From assembly GCF_041925275.1 (NCBI RefSeq), contig NZ_JBHEUZ010000017.1, forward strand, positions 1 to 64,000: a DNA stretch of 64,000 nucleotides, given 5' to 3'. Positions within the stretch are counted from its first letter, which is position 1, and every line of letters begins with the position of its first letter. This document shows, one piece after another, positions 33,490 through 43,778 of this stretch. Made by a program: the position numbers and the translations under genes. The DNA is from Parapedobacter pyrenivorans_A. GTDB lineage: Bacteria; Bacteroidota; Bacteroidia; Sphingobacteriales; Sphingobacteriaceae. The notes beneath the pieces are model-generated. The model was given only the letters and a program-made list of their open reading frames with translations, ran no database searches and was not told where the DNA came from.

Positions 33490-35766
33490 CTATCCCGCTG
33501 CTTTTACCTTAGCCAGCTCCGTGACCAGGTCGGCCGGCCGGAACGGTTTATTCAGGATACCCAGAATATTCATTTTGGCAAACTTCAGCCTGGTGTCGGC
33601 CATGATGTCTGCGGTAAGGATGATGATCTGGATATCGGGGTATTCCCGGCAGATGATCTCTGACAACACGAAGCCATCCATCTTGGGCATGTGCAGATCA
33701 ACCAAGGCAACTGCATACGATCCGCCCATCAAATAACGGAGGGCTTCCTCCCCATCCGCCGCGCAATCGGGTACAATATCCAGCTCTTCCAGCTGCTTCT
33801 TGATAACCGTGGTACTGATGGGGTTATCTTCTACGAGCAATACTTTCATGCTTCCGAATTTTCCTTGGCAAGCAGCAGAACCGACCAGAACCACCCCGGA
33901 AGCGGTCGAGGTGTCCTCCACCGGAAGCGTAAAACGGAGGTCAAAGCAAAATTCAGCCCCGCTTCCGGGGGAACTCCGGAGCCGGATATGACTATCGTGC
34001 AACTCAATAAGCCGTTTAGTAATGGTAAGCCCCAGCCCAAACCCTGCATAAGGTTGATTGGGCTGCTGGATCAACTGCCTAAAATCCTTAAATATTTCCT
34101 CATGATAGACTTCCGGGATACCGGACCCTGTATCTTGTACCGAAAAATGCAGCGTGACGGAATTGTCCGATTGCGCCAATTTCCGCACAGCGATGGTAAC
34201 CGATCCTATATCCGTATGTTTGATGGCATTACTCACCAGATTGTAAAGAATCTGGCTGAGACGCGTCGGATCGCCCGTAATCCGGGCCGGGACAGCCACA
34301 TCGATCTGTGCCACCAACGCAATGCCCTTCGCCTCGGCCATGGCTTGAAACTGGTTCCTGATATTGTCAACCAATTCCAACAGATTGATCTCCGCCTGGA
34401 TCAGCCGCAACTGCCCGCTTTCCATTTTATTGAAATCGAGAACATCATTGACAAGCCGAAGCAGGTGTTCTGACGAGAACAGCAAGTTATTGATCGTTTC
34501 TTCCTGCTCGGGCAAGCGAATCTGGTTGAGCTGGTTGCTCGAGCCGATGATGCCAACGAGTGGCGTCCGAATCTCGTGGCTCATCACCGACAGGAAGTCC
34601 GATTTGACCTGAGCAGCACGCTCGGCTATTTCTTTGGCCCTCAGCAATTCGATGGCTTCCAACTTCTCTTTGGTGATATCCCTCAGCGCGCCAATCAATT
34701 TGACAACTTGGTTATTCTCCACTACGGGTACGGCCCGTACACGCACCCATTTGGCTTCGTGCTGCGGGGTGTTTACTTGCAGCTCCATGGTATAGGGCTG
34801 CAAGTCTACTTTGCATTTTTCGAGCGACCGAATCACCACTTCCTGGTCAGGCTCGGTATAAAGGGAAACATTCGTATCAAAATTGACTATATCGGTATCC
34901 TCCGGCAGACCGAATATAACGTACATCTGACTTGTCCAGGATACCTCACCAGATAACAAGTCGTATTCCCAGCCGCCTGTTTGACTAAGCTGTTGGCTGA
35001 TATTCAGCAACTCGTTACTCCGCTCAATTTTGACTTGGGTTTCCCGCAACGCGCGTTCCCGTTGAACCTCTTCGGTGATCTCCCGGACAGCTAATGCGAA
35101 TCGCTGATCTTCGGGCCCGCCGTGTAGTACGACCGGTACAACCTTCAGCTGGTACCATTTTTCGATTGCCGCATCGATATGTGGGTATTCGATGGTCGTC
35201 TGTTTACCGGTGCGGATCGTCCGGGCAACGGGACCCGCAAAGATGGGTGCACGCTCTTCGCCGAGGGCATGTGTGATCGTTTTGCCCAGAAAGTGCTCCT
35301 TCGGCATAAAGAGCTTCGATTCGTCCAAAACCCATACATTCTTGAATACGTGGTTGCCGTCTACTTCGAAAACAATGTCTTCGATCAGCGTCATCATATA
35401 ATTGAGACGGCGCACTGACTCCCGGTCTTCTGACATATCCTGTATATACATCACGACGGGGCATGCTTCTTTTTGATTTTCAGTCGCCCGGCAGAGGTCA
35501 ATGCAACAATAACGCGTGCCTAGCCGTGGATGCATGACAGCGATTTCGCAACGGCCTTTGGGCTTCTGACCCGCCTCGATTTCTTTCAGTATGTCCATAA
35601 CCTGGCGCAGATGCGCTACAGATACGAACCCGGTCCATCCAAAACCATGCATGCTGCGGTCGGGAATCCCAAAAATAGAGCAACAGGCTTCGTTGGCAAA
35701 CGTGCACCTACCTTCACCATCTGCCAGTAAAACACCGATAGGTGCATATTGGAACACTTCCCTCAT
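33490..35766 (-). CDS. Hybrid sensor histidine kinase with three PAS domains and a C-terminal receiver
   Basis: 758 residues with no membrane segment, so a cytoplasmic sensor. PAS-type domains are at about 1-115, 120-235 and 255-370. The HisKA domain has the phosphoacceptor His397 in SVMSHEIRTPLVG. The ATPase domain follows (NLVSNAIKHTD; DTGSGIP; GFGLGLTITKRL). A receiver at about 640-755 has acidic pocket VEDN, phosphoacceptor Asp690 in VDLHMPKMDG, LTAD, and Lys in NKPF. All catalytic residues are present. There is no adjacent response regulator or HPt gene, so the output partner is elsewhere. The signal may be redox or small-ligand, as is usual for PAS domains. Confidence 0.93.
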   Translation of the reverse strand: MREVFQYAPIGVLLADGEGRCTFANEACCSIFGIPDRSMHGFGWTGFVSVAHLRQVMDILKEIEAGQKPKGRCEIAVMHPRLGTRYCCIDLCRATENQKEACPVVMYIQDMSEDRESVRRLNYMMTLIEDIVFEVDGNHVFKNVWVLDESKLFMPKEHFLGKTITHALGEERAPIFAGPVARTIRTGKQTTIEYPHIDAAIEKWYQLKVVPVVLHGGPEDQRFALAVREITEEVQRERALRETQVKIERSNELLNISQQLSQTGGWEYDLLSGEVSWTSQMYVIFGLPEDTDIVNFDTNVSLYTEPDQEVVIRSLEKCKVDLQPYTMELQVNTPQHEAKWVRVRAVPVVENNQVVKLIGALRDITKEKLEAIELLRAKEIAERAAQVKSDFLSVMSHEIRTPLVGIIGSSNQLNQIRLPEQEETINNLLFSSEHLLRLVNDVLDFNKMESGQLRLIQAEINLLELVDNIRNQFQAMAEAKGIALVAQIDVAVPARITGDPTRLSQILYNLVSNAIKHTDIGSVTIAVRKLAQSDNSVTLHFSVQDTGSGIPEVYHEEIFKDFRQLIQQPNQPYAGFGLGLTITKRLIELHDSHIRLRSSPGSGAEFCFDLRFTLPVEDTSTASGVVLVGSAACQGKFGSMKVLLVEDNPISTTVIKKQLEELDIVPDCAADGEEALRYLMGGSYAVALVDLHMPKMDGFVLSEIICREYPDIQIIILTADIMADTRLKFAKMNILGILNKPFRPADLVTELAKVKAAG

Positions 35767-35940
35767 AATCGTTTATGACCTTAGATTACCCCTATTCAAT
35801 AGCTCCAAAAGTTACTTAGCTTATTGCTATTAGTCATATAAAGATAGTTATACTAATTCGAATTATATGGGTAGAAATTTTAAAAAAACATTTGATGCAT
35901 CAACCCTATAGCGGAAACGGCCAGCGAACAGGAGCTTCTC

Positions 35941-36594
35941 TTAACGACCTGGGAAAGAGTGGCACAGCTCGTCCTTAAGCCTGGTAAACACTTTCAGTGA
36001 AAGCTGAAAAATGGGGCTCATGATAAACGTATAAAGAAAGGTAACAAGGAACACCGGCCCTCCCAGCACGTAACCCACGAGCAACACGGAGCACTCAACG
36101 ACAATGCGCGCCTTGCTGACGGAAAGGCCCGTACGCTCTGCCATGGAAAGCATAAAGCCATCACGGGGCCCGGCACCTATTCCGCCCGATACGTACAGGC
36201 CGCCGCCAATGCCTACGATGACGATCCCTACCAACAACCACACGTAATCAGTCCAGGCAAAGCTGGCGGTTGGCAACACATCCAACCAAAGGAAGAAATC
36301 CATGATGGGGCCGATGAGTAGGGCATTCAGAAAGGTCCCGAGGTTGACATACTTTCGACCGACGAAAAGCGATACCGTTATCAACATAAAACCGATGATA
36401 ACCGTCCATATGCCTATAGAGAGCCCGAAGCGCTCAAAAAGGGCAATATTCAGCACATCCCAGGGATGTACGCCCAAGTGCTGCATTTTTACGGAAATGG
36501 CAACCCCCAATGCGAAACACACCAACCCTGAAAAATAAAAACTGTAGCGAATCAGCCAATTTCTCAGGCTATCGTTCTTGATAACGGTTCCCAT
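35941..36594 (-). CDS. YczE/YitT family integral membrane protein
   Basis: 217 residues if translation starts at the Met at 36594 (MGTVIKND). An upstream Met at 36636 gives 231, but a TATCTTTG -7 box lies between the two, favouring the shorter form. Five or six membrane segments are visible (FYFSGLVCFALGVAISV; TVIIGFMLITVSLFVG; VWLLVGIVIVGIGGGLYVSG; VVECSVLLVGYVLGG). The GIGAGPRDGFML motif is characteristic of the family. Members are thought to be membrane transport or regulatory proteins with no firm function. Confidence 0.8.
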   Translation of the reverse strand: MGTVIKNDSLRNWLIRYSFYFSGLVCFALGVAISVKMQHLGVHPWDVLNIALFERFGLSIGIWTVIIGFMLITVSLFVGRKYVNLGTFLNALLIGPIMDFFLWLDVLPTASFAWTDYVWLLVGIVIVGIGGGLYVSGGIGAGPRDGFMLSMAERTGLSVSKARIVVECSVLLVGYVLGGPVFLVTFLYTFIMSPIFQLSLKVFTRLKDELCHSFPGR

Positions 36595-36602
36595 ATACGG
36601 CG

Positions 36603-36610
36603 CAAAGATA
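36603..36610 (-). promoter_or_regulatory. -7 box of the YczE/YitT-type gene
   Basis: TATCTTTG on the minus strand, matching TAnnTTTG, 8 bp before the preferred ATG at 36594. Transcription would begin almost at the start codon. No clear -33 TTTG is seen. Confidence 0.4.
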
Positions 36611-36897
36611 CTTATAAGTTGCCCAGTAGCATCCATGCGCTCGGCCTACAATTCTACCAATCGACTTTTTTTGGAGGGACGCTATGGCGTACGCCTTACC
36701 GTAGCAGACAGCAAGCGCCGCAATTCCCAAAAATCTTTGACATGTATTGTTTCTATTTTGACAACATACGCTACGTACGCTCCCCTTTCGGATAAAGATC
36801 ATTTTTTACCCCGCTTTTAGTCAAAAAATACCCCTGTTTTTCAACCGTTCTTTTCAACTTTGTAGTGCTTGTTACATTGATTGCAATGACCAACTAG

Positions 36898-38085
36898 ATG
36901 AGAACGACGATTTATAGCATTGCGCTCTGCTTAATACTGGGTAGCGCAGTTTACGCCAAGCAGCGGAACCACGCCGACGGGCCAACGGATGCTTACGTGA
37001 AGCATGCCGCCCAAATACTTAAAAGGCAAACCTTGCGGGAAGCCAAGCGTGCCTTACGGGAAACGCCGATTACCATTACGGCCTACCGGGCATCGAGAAG
37101 CGCCGGTGGCCTGCATGATTTTCATTCGGAAGGCGACTACTGGTGGCCAAACCCCCAGGACCCGGATGGTCCCTATATCCAGCGCGACGGCCTCAGCAAC
37201 CCGGACAATTTCGTGGAACACCGCCTGGCATTGATCCGCTTCAGCGAAATTATCGGTACATTGGCATCCGCCTATAAGCTAACCGGAAATCAGAAGTATG
37301 TCCGCGCTGCGATTCCACACCTGAAAACATGGTTTATCGATGCTGAAACCCGCATGAACCCGTCGTTGCTGTATGCGCAGGCCATCAAAGGCCAATTTAC
37401 CGGACGCGGTATCGGGATCATCGATACCATACACCTGATGGAGGTGGCCCAGGGAATCCGGGTCATGCAGGCGCACATCGAGCCCAATGAATTGGAACTC
37501 CTCAAAGCGTGGTTTGCAGCCTATTTAGATTGGTTGATGACCCATCCGTATGGTGAGGCGGAGATGAATGCCAAAAATAACCACGGCACCTGTTTTGTGA
37601 TGCAAGTAGCTGCCTTTGCCGCGCTCACCAACGACGAAAACCGGTTGTCATTCTGCAAGGAAAGGTTCAAGCAGGTATTGCTACCCGATCAAATGGCGGC
37701 CGACGGCAGCTTCCCCCGCGAAATAAACAGGACCAAACCCTATGGCTATTCGCTGTTCAACCTGGATGCCATGGCCATGATTTGCCAGATACTTTCATCA
37801 GAAGAAGACAATCTGTGGCAATACACCACCCCCGATGGCAAATCCATGGAGAAGGGGATTCGCTACTTATTCCCATACGTTCGCAACAAAGGTACATGGC
37901 CTTTTCCAAAGGACGTAATGTATTGGGATAACTGGCCCGTGGCGCAGCCTTTTCTATTCTTTGGGGCACGTGCCTTCGGCATGGATGAGTGGTTTGAAAC
38001 GTGGAGCCGTCTTGACCATCGCCCCGAAATGGGCGAAGTGGTGCGGAATTTACCGATACGGCACCCCCTCATTTGGATAAATTGA
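36898..38085 (+). CDS. Alginate lyase family protein (PL5-like)
   Basis: 395 residues with a signal peptide (to about residue 20, VYA-K), so periplasmic or secreted. The all-helical fold matches the alginate lyase (PL5/AlgL) family. The core motif NNHGT at 227-231 corresponds to the NNH catalytic motif of AlgL. FPREINRTKPYGYSLFNLDA supplies the expected Arg and Tyr, and GDYWWPNPQDPDGPYIQRDG is a conserved N-terminal segment. These enzymes cleave mannuronate- or other uronate-containing polymers by beta-elimination. Bacteroidota members are diverse, so true alginate activity is not certain. It stands alone on the plus strand and converges with the end of PUL2. Confidence 0.8.
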   Translation: MRTTIYSIALCLILGSAVYAKQRNHADGPTDAYVKHAAQILKRQTLREAKRALRETPITITAYRASRSAGGLHDFHSEGDYWWPNPQDPDGPYIQRDGLSNPDNFVEHRLALIRFSEIIGTLASAYKLTGNQKYVRAAIPHLKTWFIDAETRMNPSLLYAQAIKGQFTGRGIGIIDTIHLMEVAQGIRVMQAHIEPNELELLKAWFAAYLDWLMTHPYGEAEMNAKNNHGTCFVMQVAAFAALTNDENRLSFCKERFKQVLLPDQMAADGSFPREINRTKPYGYSLFNLDAMAMICQILSSEEDNLWQYTTPDGKSMEKGIRYLFPYVRNKGTWPFPKDVMYWDNWPVAQPFLFFGARAFGMDEWFETWSRLDHRPEMGEVVRNLPIRHPLIWIN

Positions 38086-38138
38086 ACTGACGGAAATTTT
38101 GCAAATCGGCTTATCCTTGTTGATGGTCGGGGATGGAT

Positions 38139-39992
38139 TTACATATCCAACCGGAGCTTTTCCTCGCCCTTTACATCAAGCACTCGAAGCGTCATCTTTT
38201 CCCCCGTTTTCTCAAGCACCATCATCGTAGCGCTTTGCGGGTTGTTCCCCCCTCCCACTACTACCGGGAAATTGTTGCCGGCGGTATGCTTCGGGTGGTA
38301 GGCGAACCGATGGGTATGGCCGTTCAGCGCAACATCAAACGGGGCATCTTTGAGGATATCCCCCCATTCTTCCAAGCTCGGGTTGTAACTCCCTTCGCGC
38401 TGGCCATAGATGGGAATATGGTGCACCAACACCCTCTTTTCCGCGTTTTTGAACGCATCACTACCCAGTTCACCCTGCAAGAAACCAGCCTGGTCTTTCC
38501 GTAGGCCCGTGAAATCGTTCAACCCGTAATATACCCAGTGTCCATCGTCTTTATCCTCGCCACAGTCAAGCATCACAATCCGGGTATCGCCCCAATTGAA
38601 TGCGCCATAGGTTTTGTCGCCCACGTAATCCAACAGGTCGCGGAGCCCGATGGAATAGGCGTTCCGGATTTCGTGGTTGCCACGCATGTAGAAAACCGGA
38701 ACCGTTTCAGCGCCGAAATGCTCATTCATATACGACATGGACGCGACAGCCTGTGCTTCATCCCTCGGATCGTCGATCACATCTCCGTTTAAGATGACAA
38801 AATCATAATCAACATCCTTGATCAGTTCCGAGAACATGTCCACAAGCTCCCGGCGCTGATGCAGGTCGTTGAAAACAATGGCCGTAAAATCGGTGTCATC
38901 CGCTGAAGGCAACCTAAAGGTATATGTCTCAGAAATAGCCGTGTCCCCAAACGCTTTACGGTACGCCTCATAAACGGCAATCTCCCGGGAGCATACCCGG
39001 TAACTGTACGTTTTGCCCGGCTCGAGATTTTCCAGCCGGAACTTATGGTGGTAGTTGTTGCAAAGCATTTGCCCATCCACATAAAGCTGGAGTGTTTGGT
39101 CCAAATTACCATCGGTGCCATATTCCACCCAGCTGTGTACCGGCACGTTGGTAAGCCACGAGATGGTCATCCCATTTTCGGTAGGGTTTTGCAGGTAGGG
39201 CTTGGTACGGAAAATGTTACCCTTCGCAGCATGCAACCGGATCTCGGCATAAAGCGGGCGGTGGTCCGATGCGACTTCTTCTGCAATCACTCCCCTATTC
39301 GTCAATCTCGACCAGTTTTCCGCACCCTTATAGCCATAGATATAGTCGATACAGGTATTGGGATCGGTTGCCGGATAGGTGTTTTCCTTGGGCGAGGTCA
39401 GCGCGGTAAAGGATTCCGCCATCGCTTCCTGTTCCGGCGAGTCTGGCGTTGCGTTCATGTCTCCGGCCAGAAAAAATGGCTTATCCAGCTTCTCCGCTTC
39501 CCGTTTGATGATTTCAACCGCTTTCAGGCGATCTTCGGCGTTCAGGGAAAAATGTGTGCAACCAAAATAATAGGTTTCAAGTTCGACGATAAGGAGCATT
39601 CGCGCCTCTTCACGTCCGGGCAGCCCCATCCGCCGTACGCTTAATGGTTTTTCCTTGGAAAGCACCCCTATCCCGTACTTTCCGCCGTCGAAATCGATCG
39701 AAGCCGCATAAGTGGGGAACATCAGCGTATTTCTGGAAAGCACATCAAGGACATCAACCCCGGCACTCCTGTTTGTTACGCTGTCTAGCTCCTGGATGGC
39801 AATGATATCCGGCTTGGCCCCATTGATCACATCCGCTATCCGTTGATAGTCGGTGATGTTGTCCATTCCCCTCGCGTTGCGAACGTTATACGACATCAGC
39901 CTGATGGAGTTTTCCTCCTGCACCGGCAGTTCGCCTGCGAATGACGATACAAAAAAGATAAATCCGCAAAACAGTACGATGGTTCTCTTCAT
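38139..39992 (-). CDS. Secreted fusion of EEP-type and calcineurin-like phosphoesterases
   Basis: The preferred start is the Met at 39992, 4 bp after the sulfatase stop and beginning a clean signal peptide (MKRTIVLFCGFIFFVSSFAG); the frame is open to 40031. Residues about 25-255 are an endonuclease/exonuclease/phosphatase domain (SYNVRNARG, IQELDS, GDMNATPDS, ASDHRPL). A purple-acid-phosphatase-type FN3 domain follows (about 260-360), then a calcineurin-like metallophosphoesterase (about 365-590; FNDLHQRRE, LNGDVIDD, RGNHE, HHIPIYG, NGHTHR). Both metal sites look intact. It should hydrolyse phosphate esters or diesters outside the cytoplasm. Last gene of PUL2. Confidence 0.85.
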   Translation of the reverse strand: MKRTIVLFCGFIFFVSSFAGELPVQEENSIRLMSYNVRNARGMDNITDYQRIADVINGAKPDIIAIQELDSVTNRSAGVDVLDVLSRNTLMFPTYAASIDFDGGKYGIGVLSKEKPLSVRRMGLPGREEARMLLIVELETYYFGCTHFSLNAEDRLKAVEIIKREAEKLDKPFFLAGDMNATPDSPEQEAMAESFTALTSPKENTYPATDPNTCIDYIYGYKGAENWSRLTNRGVIAEEVASDHRPLYAEIRLHAAKGNIFRTKPYLQNPTENGMTISWLTNVPVHSWVEYGTDGNLDQTLQLYVDGQMLCNNYHHKFRLENLEPGKTYSYRVCSREIAVYEAYRKAFGDTAISETYTFRLPSADDTDFTAIVFNDLHQRRELVDMFSELIKDVDYDFVILNGDVIDDPRDEAQAVASMSYMNEHFGAETVPVFYMRGNHEIRNAYSIGLRDLLDYVGDKTYGAFNWGDTRIVMLDCGEDKDDGHWVYYGLNDFTGLRKDQAGFLQGELGSDAFKNAEKRVLVHHIPIYGQREGSYNPSLEEWGDILKDAPFDVALNGHTHRFAYHPKHTAGNNFPVVVGGGNNPQSATMMVLEKTGEKMTLRVLDVKGEEKLRLDM

Positions 39993-39996
39993 AACA

Positions 39997-41538
39997 CTAA
40001 ATTTCATCGGGATAGGGACTGGGTTTTCCATTTTCTTTAAAGGTAGGCATTTGGGCCTTTACAGCCTTGAGATACCTTCCCAGCTTTTTCGATAGTTTAT
40101 CAACCCTGCCAGTCTCTGATGGAGCAAGGTCGTTATTTTCACCGATATCTTTAACTACATTATACAGCTCCTTTTTCCCATCCTTATGCCAATAAATAAG
40201 CTTCCAATCATCCTCGCGGATGGTACTTGTAGCCCCTATTCCGGGGCCTGTCGGCCCCCAGCTATTCGGGAAGTGCCAAACCAACGGCATCTTTCTGTCT
40301 GCTCTATTATTATCGAGCAACACGTCCTTGAATGATAGCCCATCTATCGGTTGTATGGTTTTGCAATCCGTTATGCCTGCTATATCCAGCACGGTGGGAA
40401 ATACATCTTCGATGAGTACGGGAAGGGCTGAATTACTATTTCCGTGGATATTATTTGGCCATTTTACTATCATGGGTATGCGAATCCCGCCCTCATATGC
40501 CGAGCCTTTACCGCTTTTCAATGGTGCGTTCCATTGATGAATTGCCTCTTTTCGCCCCCGATCGTCTATCGCAAAACCACCGTTATCCGAAAGAAAAAAG
40601 ACGATGGTATTTTCAGCTATTTTGTTCCGATCTAAAAAGTCCATGATATCACCCAGGCTTTTATCCATGCCTTCAACCATTGAGGCATATTGTGCTTCTT
40701 TTTTGGTAAGCCCCCGATCCAAATACGGCTGTATAAACCGATCGTCTCCGTAAAAAGGAACATGCACCGCATAGTGTGCCATGTATAAAAAAAATGGCTT
40801 ATCCAGCATTATCGCATCGTCCATACACCCTATTGCTTTTTGGGTTAGCGCTTCTGTAAGGAATATATCCTCGCCGTGAAAAGCCGAAAGGCCGGGGACG
40901 CCCCATGGCGCCTTATAACTCCCATCCGCGTTATTGCCAAAATTTTCAGTACCGAGATAACTTCCCGGTCCGCCGGCCGCATGCCCGGCAATATTCACAT
41001 CAAACCCTATGTTTAAGGGGTTTTCAGCAGGTGTTCCCATGGCACCGAAATGTGCTTTGCCCACATGAATGGTATGGTAGCCTGCGCCTTGCAGTAACAT
41101 GGGCAATGTGGTCGCTTGAACAGAAAATTCGATATCGCTCCCGGGCTGTAACCCATTGATATTCCATTTCGGGTAATTTAACACCGTATCCGCGGCATCT
41201 ACGCTTTGATTCCGTTGCAACGTCCAGTTCGTTACCCGATGCCTTGCTGCATTCATTCCGCTCATCAGGCTTACGCGTGTTGGCGAACAAACACTACTTG
41301 CATACGCCTGCGTAAACTTCATGCCCGCGTTAGCCAATCGCTCCATATTCGGGGTAGCGTACATTTCATTCAATGGCGTACGTTCGGTCCAAAAAGGAAC
41401 GGAAGTATCCTGCCACCCCATATCATCCACTAAAAACACAATGATATTAGGCTTTTCCTGGCCTTGCGCCCCTACCACAATAAAACTTAATACCAATGCA
41501 AAAACGATGCTTTTCATACCAGAAACATGATCCGTCAT
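39997..41538 (-). CDS. S1 family sulfatase (formylglycine-dependent)
   Basis: 513 residues. The start at 41538 overlaps the fucosidase stop (ATGA); a second Met at 41517 begins the same signal peptide (MKSIVFALVLSFIVVGAQG). The active-site signature CSPTR (Cys84) is the CxPxR motif converted to formylglycine by a maturation enzyme not encoded here. The metal ligands FLVDDMG and FFLSDNGG and the substrate-region motif HVGKAHFG are present. It removes sulfate esters from glycans in the periplasm, in a PUL with an alpha-L-fucosidase and GH16 enzyme. Type A1 by length and motif; the exact subfamily is unknown. Confidence 0.9.
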   Translation of the reverse strand: MTDHVSGMKSIVFALVLSFIVVGAQGQEKPNIIVFLVDDMGWQDTSVPFWTERTPLNEMYATPNMERLANAGMKFTQAYASSVCSPTRVSLMSGMNAARHRVTNWTLQRNQSVDAADTVLNYPKWNINGLQPGSDIEFSVQATTLPMLLQGAGYHTIHVGKAHFGAMGTPAENPLNIGFDVNIAGHAAGGPGSYLGTENFGNNADGSYKAPWGVPGLSAFHGEDIFLTEALTQKAIGCMDDAIMLDKPFFLYMAHYAVHVPFYGDDRFIQPYLDRGLTKKEAQYASMVEGMDKSLGDIMDFLDRNKIAENTIVFFLSDNGGFAIDDRGRKEAIHQWNAPLKSGKGSAYEGGIRIPMIVKWPNNIHGNSNSALPVLIEDVFPTVLDIAGITDCKTIQPIDGLSFKDVLLDNNRADRKMPLVWHFPNSWGPTGPGIGATSTIREDDWKLIYWHKDGKKELYNVVKDIGENNDLAPSETGRVDKLSKKLGRYLKAVKAQMPTFKENGKPSPYPDEI

Positions 41539-43778
41539 TCAAAAAAATCAAGTTCAGCGATAGACAAGGAGTTGCCTCCACCCGCTATCACGGTAGATTC
41601 AACACGTATATACCGCGTGATGAACTTTTCCTTGAAACGATGCGTCCGCGTAGTTGGGTCGTTAATTAAATTTCCGAATTCAAACGATGCCATCGTTCTC
41701 CACCGCTTGCCATCCTCACTGATCTTTATCACTCCTTTTTCCATCATCCCTTTATCTGTTTTATGCTGGGGCGTATATGAAAAGGATGAAAGCGCATAGG
41801 ACTCTCCCAAATCCATCGCTATAAATTGTACGGGGCCCGTTTCGTCAGACTGCCAAAAACTTTCCGGTACTGCATCGATGGCCATCGCCGCTCCATGACT
41901 TCCAATGGCACTACTTGCTGCCAAAATCTTCCAATCCTTTTTTATAATACCGAAAACCTCGTTTGCTTCGGCCCCCACGTGATCTCCGGATATAGCTACG
42001 GCCCTTACGTTGCCCGTTTTGACAACCATCGGCTTGTCATAAATAGGTGATTGCGCGTTGACTTCACTTCCGTCTAACGTATAATGGATTTGATAATTTA
42101 CATGTAGGTTTTCCAAAATGTCTTCTCCGTGAGGCTTCCAGCTAAATCCATCCTTCAAAGGCTCGATGGACACCATTCCATCCACATTTCTTCGAAAGGC
42201 CAACTGGGGAGGTCGGGTCGGCGCGTAGTGGGCACTTACCGTACCAATAGCCGGCCTCGCTCTGCTACTCAGGATACGTAGTCTAAAGCGATCGGATGAT
42301 ACGTCGGGGAAACGAAGAATACGTTTATAACCTACGTTTGTTGCGCTGGCAATTTCTTTCCATCCGCCATTTGACCAAACATCAAGTGCATGAATTTCAA
42401 TACGTTCACCGTGTACTCGAATAGCTTCTTGGATGACAAATCGATTGATATTGATCGGTTTCGCTGTCGAGAAAACGAGTTCATTTTGCCCCTCTTTTAG
42501 TAGCGTGTAGGTTTCTGGCTCCCCATCAAGTGTTTCTTTAGGGCCCTTCGCGCCTTTCAATAGATTTTGCCCGTAAGTCGCTTCTATCCGTGCCCCTACT
42601 TCATGCAGTGTCCTTACATCTGCTGCAGAAAACCTTCCATCCCTGTTGGGTGGGATATTCAGTAAGAACGTAGAATTGCCTCCTACGGACCGCTCGTAAA
42701 TATCGAACACATCGTCCGCACTTCTCACCTTTTGGTACGTGTCGTCCCTGTAGAACCATCCCTCACGTATCGACGTATTGGTTTCAGCTTGTTGATAATG
42801 TAAATAGTTGGCCTCCCATAATTTATCGCGGCTTCCTAAATCCTCTTTTGTCAAATCCGGGAAATTATTCATGTTTGATGGGTCATCTTGATAAGGGATG
42901 ACGTTCCACTCTGTATCACGGGTCCCGCCGGCTTCATTTCCACACCATCTGACATCCTCTTTCCCAAATATCACCGCCTCAGGTGCTAACGTTCTGATCA
43001 ACGCTTTCCATGCTGCATAATTATATCGCTGCCCTCCCTTTGTCTTAGGATGAGCGCCATCAAACCAGACCTCATGGATAGGCCCATATTCCGTAAGGAG
43101 TTCAAATAATTGATTCAGGAAATACTCGTTGTAATCGTCTACCTCAAATTCAAAAGTCGTTTTATTGGCAAAGGGACTTCCGGGTACGTCGCGCGGAATG
43201 ACCCTTTTCGTATAATTGCTCAAGTTGCCATACAGACCTTCCGGGTTTTCGATCTGGTATAAATCTGCGGGCGATAGATAGACACCGAGCTTCAACCCGT
43301 ATCGTTGGCAGGATGCCGATAGGTCTCTTAAGACATCGCCCTGGCCATCCCTGAAATCGGTAGACATGATACCATGGTTGGTGTAACGGCTTTGCCACAG
43401 CACAAAACCGTCGTGGTGTTTTACCGTAAGGATAACCATTTTCATTCCGGCAGCTTTCAGTGTGCGGCACCATTGGTCGGTATCCAACTCCTTGAGGTCG
43501 AAAACGCTGGGGTCTTCCATCCCGTTGCCCCATTCCATCCGTGTAAACGTATTTGGACCAAAATGGATGAACGCAATAAACTCGTTCCGTAAGGCACTTA
43601 GCTGGTTTATGGAAGGCACCACATGCGCGGCTTTTTCGATAATGGTCTCTTTGCTATCCCCTTCATCAATCCGGATGGTGTTCTGGGGCAGCATGGTGTT
43701 ATTTTGTGCGTGAACGCAAAACAGGAATGCCATGTTGAAGCATCCGATAAGGAAGTTTCTCTTTTGTTTTATCATCAT
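41535..43778 (-). CDS. Alpha-L-fucosidase (GH29) with C-terminal discoidin domain
   Basis: 747 residues with a signal peptide (to about 24, VHAQ). The GH29 barrel spans about 50-400: IHFGPNTFTRMEWG, VKHHDGFVLWQS, and the nucleophile Asp240 in EVWFDGAHP, fitting the subfamily B type that acts on alpha-1,3/1,4 fucose. A beta-sandwich follows (about 410-520), then a chitobiase-type linker domain (about 535-610; NYQIHYTLDGSEV) and an F5/8 type C domain (about 615-747). It removes fucose in the periplasm or at the surface. It overlaps GH16 upstream and the sulfatase downstream, each by 4 bp, so the three are translated together. Confidence 0.92.
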   Translation of the reverse strand: MMIKQKRNFLIGCFNMAFLFCVHAQNNTMLPQNTIRIDEGDSKETIIEKAAHVVPSINQLSALRNEFIAFIHFGPNTFTRMEWGNGMEDPSVFDLKELDTDQWCRTLKAAGMKMVILTVKHHDGFVLWQSRYTNHGIMSTDFRDGQGDVLRDLSASCQRYGLKLGVYLSPADLYQIENPEGLYGNLSNYTKRVIPRDVPGSPFANKTTFEFEVDDYNEYFLNQLFELLTEYGPIHEVWFDGAHPKTKGGQRYNYAAWKALIRTLAPEAVIFGKEDVRWCGNEAGGTRDTEWNVIPYQDDPSNMNNFPDLTKEDLGSRDKLWEANYLHYQQAETNTSIREGWFYRDDTYQKVRSADDVFDIYERSVGGNSTFLLNIPPNRDGRFSAADVRTLHEVGARIEATYGQNLLKGAKGPKETLDGEPETYTLLKEGQNELVFSTAKPININRFVIQEAIRVHGERIEIHALDVWSNGGWKEIASATNVGYKRILRFPDVSSDRFRLRILSSRARPAIGTVSAHYAPTRPPQLAFRRNVDGMVSIEPLKDGFSWKPHGEDILENLHVNYQIHYTLDGSEVNAQSPIYDKPMVVKTGNVRAVAISGDHVGAEANEVFGIIKKDWKILAASSAIGSHGAAMAIDAVPESFWQSDETGPVQFIAMDLGESYALSSFSYTPQHKTDKGMMEKGVIKISEDGKRWRTMASFEFGNLINDPTTRTHRFKEKFITRYIRVESTVIAGGGNSLSIAELDFFE

